The notes under the pieces were generated by a model that was not told the DNA's origin, made no database searches, and saw only the letters and a list, made by a program, of their open reading frames with translations. A stretch of 5,848 nucleotides of DNA from Reyranella sp. (GTDB taxonomy: Bacteria > Pseudomonadota > Alphaproteobacteria > Reyranellales > Reyranellaceae), in NCBI GenBank assembly GCA_016780605.1, contig JADHLS010000386.1:1-5848 (forward strand), read 5' to 3'. Made by a program: the position numbers and the translations under genes. Each line of letters starts with the position of its first letter. The stretch's first letter is position 1. Positions 5,050 through 5,848 of the stretch are shown in pieces.

Positions 5050-5574
5050 TCAAGCCGCTGGGCTTCGGCGATGGCGACGGGGCCAGCGACGGCTGACGGC
5101 GGGGTTTGCTGGCGCCGGATTCGCCGCTAACCAAAGTTCGTACCAGCGGATGTAGGGCGCCAGCTCGTCGAATACGCTGAGATCGATATAGTGTCTCGGC
5201 AATTTGCACTGGCAGGCCTGCAGGTATTTGCTTACCGCAGCCTTAACCGTAGCGTCAGTAACCGGCACCTTAATGTCGATCTCGGGCGCCAGCTTGTGTG
5301 TTCGATATTCGAACTGCTTATGCCGCGTTCGAACAATCCTTTTGGCCTTCACGGCGAAGTACTCGCCACGCACTTGGCCACCAAGAAAGTGAAGGCGGAT
5401 GTACCCGATGATTTCGTTGAAAAGCCAGGTGCCGCCGTACTTGTCCCACAGGTGATCCCGAAAGGCTGGGTTATCCCGCCCATCCAGGATCTTTGCGATG
5501 TAGGCGTTTTGCTGGCGATCGTATTGGTCAATCGGAAGGCGGTACACCGGAACGTCGAAGAACGTTGTCCCCAT
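5050..5574 (-). CDS. Hypothetical protein, 174 aa, family not recognised
   Basis: The ATG at 5574 is preferred over the longer in-frame ATG at 5736 because GGAGG lies seven bases upstream and the extra N-terminal residues look non-protein-like (Cys/Arg/Ser-rich, frame-shadow type). The protein begins MGTTFFDVPVYRLPIDQYDR and continues with mixed helix and strand, rich in Tyr, Phe and Trp (YGGTWLFNEIIGYIRLHFLG, VRGEYFAVKAKRIV, KYLQACQCKLPRHYIDLSVF, YIRWYELWLA). There is no signal peptide or membrane helix, so it is probably cytoplasmic. A basic, low-complexity tail follows (SRRWPRRHRRSPAA). The base order GGAGGTGCCTCC just before the ATG could fold the ribosome-binding site into a small hairpin. 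It follows the edge HTH-like gene on the same strand by 112 bases, so an operon is possible. No function is proposed. Confidence 0.75.
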   Translation of the reverse strand: MGTTFFDVPVYRLPIDQYDRQQNAYIAKILDGRDNPAFRDHLWDKYGGTWLFNEIIGYIRLHFLGGQVRGEYFAVKAKRIVRTRHKQFEYRTHKLAPEIDIKVPVTDATVKAAVSKYLQACQCKLPRHYIDLSVFDELAPYIRWYELWLAANPAPANPAVSRRWPRRHRRSPAA

Positions 5575-5686
5575 GGAGGCACCTCCGAGGCTCCTACAAC
5601 CGCTCCGCCGTGTCGGAATGGGCAAGCCGTACAGGAACTGCGGCCGGGACCGGATTTGATGCGTCGGCGCTCGGTCCGCTGTCACG

Positions 5687-5848
5687 CTATCGCTTCCGGC
5701 GCGGCATAGCCAACACCTCTGCCATGTTCTGCTCATTCAGGATCAAGAACCGCTCAAGGGCATCGGCCCGCTGTGAGGAAAGCCGCCACATCCCCTTGAG
5801 ATACCGCCGTAGCGATCCTTCATCCCACGCAAGATACTTTGCCACCTG
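5687..5848 (-). CDS. C-terminal part of a probable HTH DNA-binding protein (5' end outside window)
   Basis: 53 codons and a TAG (5689-5687), open at the right edge. The visible start (VAKYLAWDEGSLRRYLKGMW) reads like the second and third helices of an XRE-type HTH: a turn followed by SLRRYLKG in the recognition-helix position. Next come a further helix (LSSQRADALERFLILNEQ) and a basic end (PRRKR). The domain would thus lie very near the C-terminus and the protein is probably short. The same-strand 174-aa gene begins 112 bases downstream with no terminator seen between them, so they may be co-transcribed. HTH assignment is by pattern only. Confidence 0.6.
   Translation of the reverse strand, partial: QVAKYLAWDEGSLRRYLKGMWRLSSQRADALERFLILNEQNMAEVLAMPRRKR

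Overview
The window is GC-rich (about 60% by eye) and looks alphaproteobacterial. The main clue is a complete XRE regulator very close to the rhizobial PraR/PhrR family. An Omp25/OmpA-like porin and a degraded gene of a hypothetical family I associate with alphaproteobacterial genomes point the same way. No rRNA, tRNA, CRISPR array, transposase or integrase was seen. The content is accessory in character: small DNA-binding proteins, an orphan ribbon-helix-helix gene, unknown genes and at least three broken genes.

Left part (1-2369, + strand). The window opens inside an XRE-type HTH gene whose C-terminus continues into a small beta-rich domain (to 395), followed by an intrinsic terminator. Next is an OmpA-family outer-membrane gene (555-1502) that is intact except for an in-frame TAG at the signal-peptidase site. 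It ends in a strong terminator (1561-1597). A secreted protein of unknown family follows (1735-2369), readable only by switching frame about three times.

Middle (2356-3898). Two minus-strand genes, a putative small lipoprotein (2356-2727) and the PraR-like regulator (2882-3337), face a plus-strand gene (3467-3898). That gene encodes a stand-alone homologue of the RNA polymerase alpha C-terminal domain and keeps the DNA-contacting residues. The regulator and the alpha-CTD-like gene diverge from a 129-bp region.

Right part (3966-5848). A heavily frameshifted gene remnant on + (about 3966-4330) is overlapped antisense by a ribbon-helix-helix protein gene (4218-4526, minus). Two tandem 10-bp palindromes abut the start codon of that gene, suggesting a self-regulated, possibly leaderless gene. 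Upstream of it, behind an intrinsic terminator, is a 49-aa basic aromatic ORF (4629-4778, minus) with a good ribosome-binding site and a hairpin-rich leader. The window ends with an unrecognised 174-aa gene (5050-5574, minus) and the C-terminal part of a probable HTH protein (5687-5848, minus), possibly in one operon.

The most interesting items are the free alpha-CTD protein next to a PraR-like regulator, the tandem-palindrome operator with its RHH gene, and the hidden 49-aa gene with its structured leader. The repeated single-base lesions could be real gene decay or consensus errors in the assembly; the sequence alone cannot settle this.
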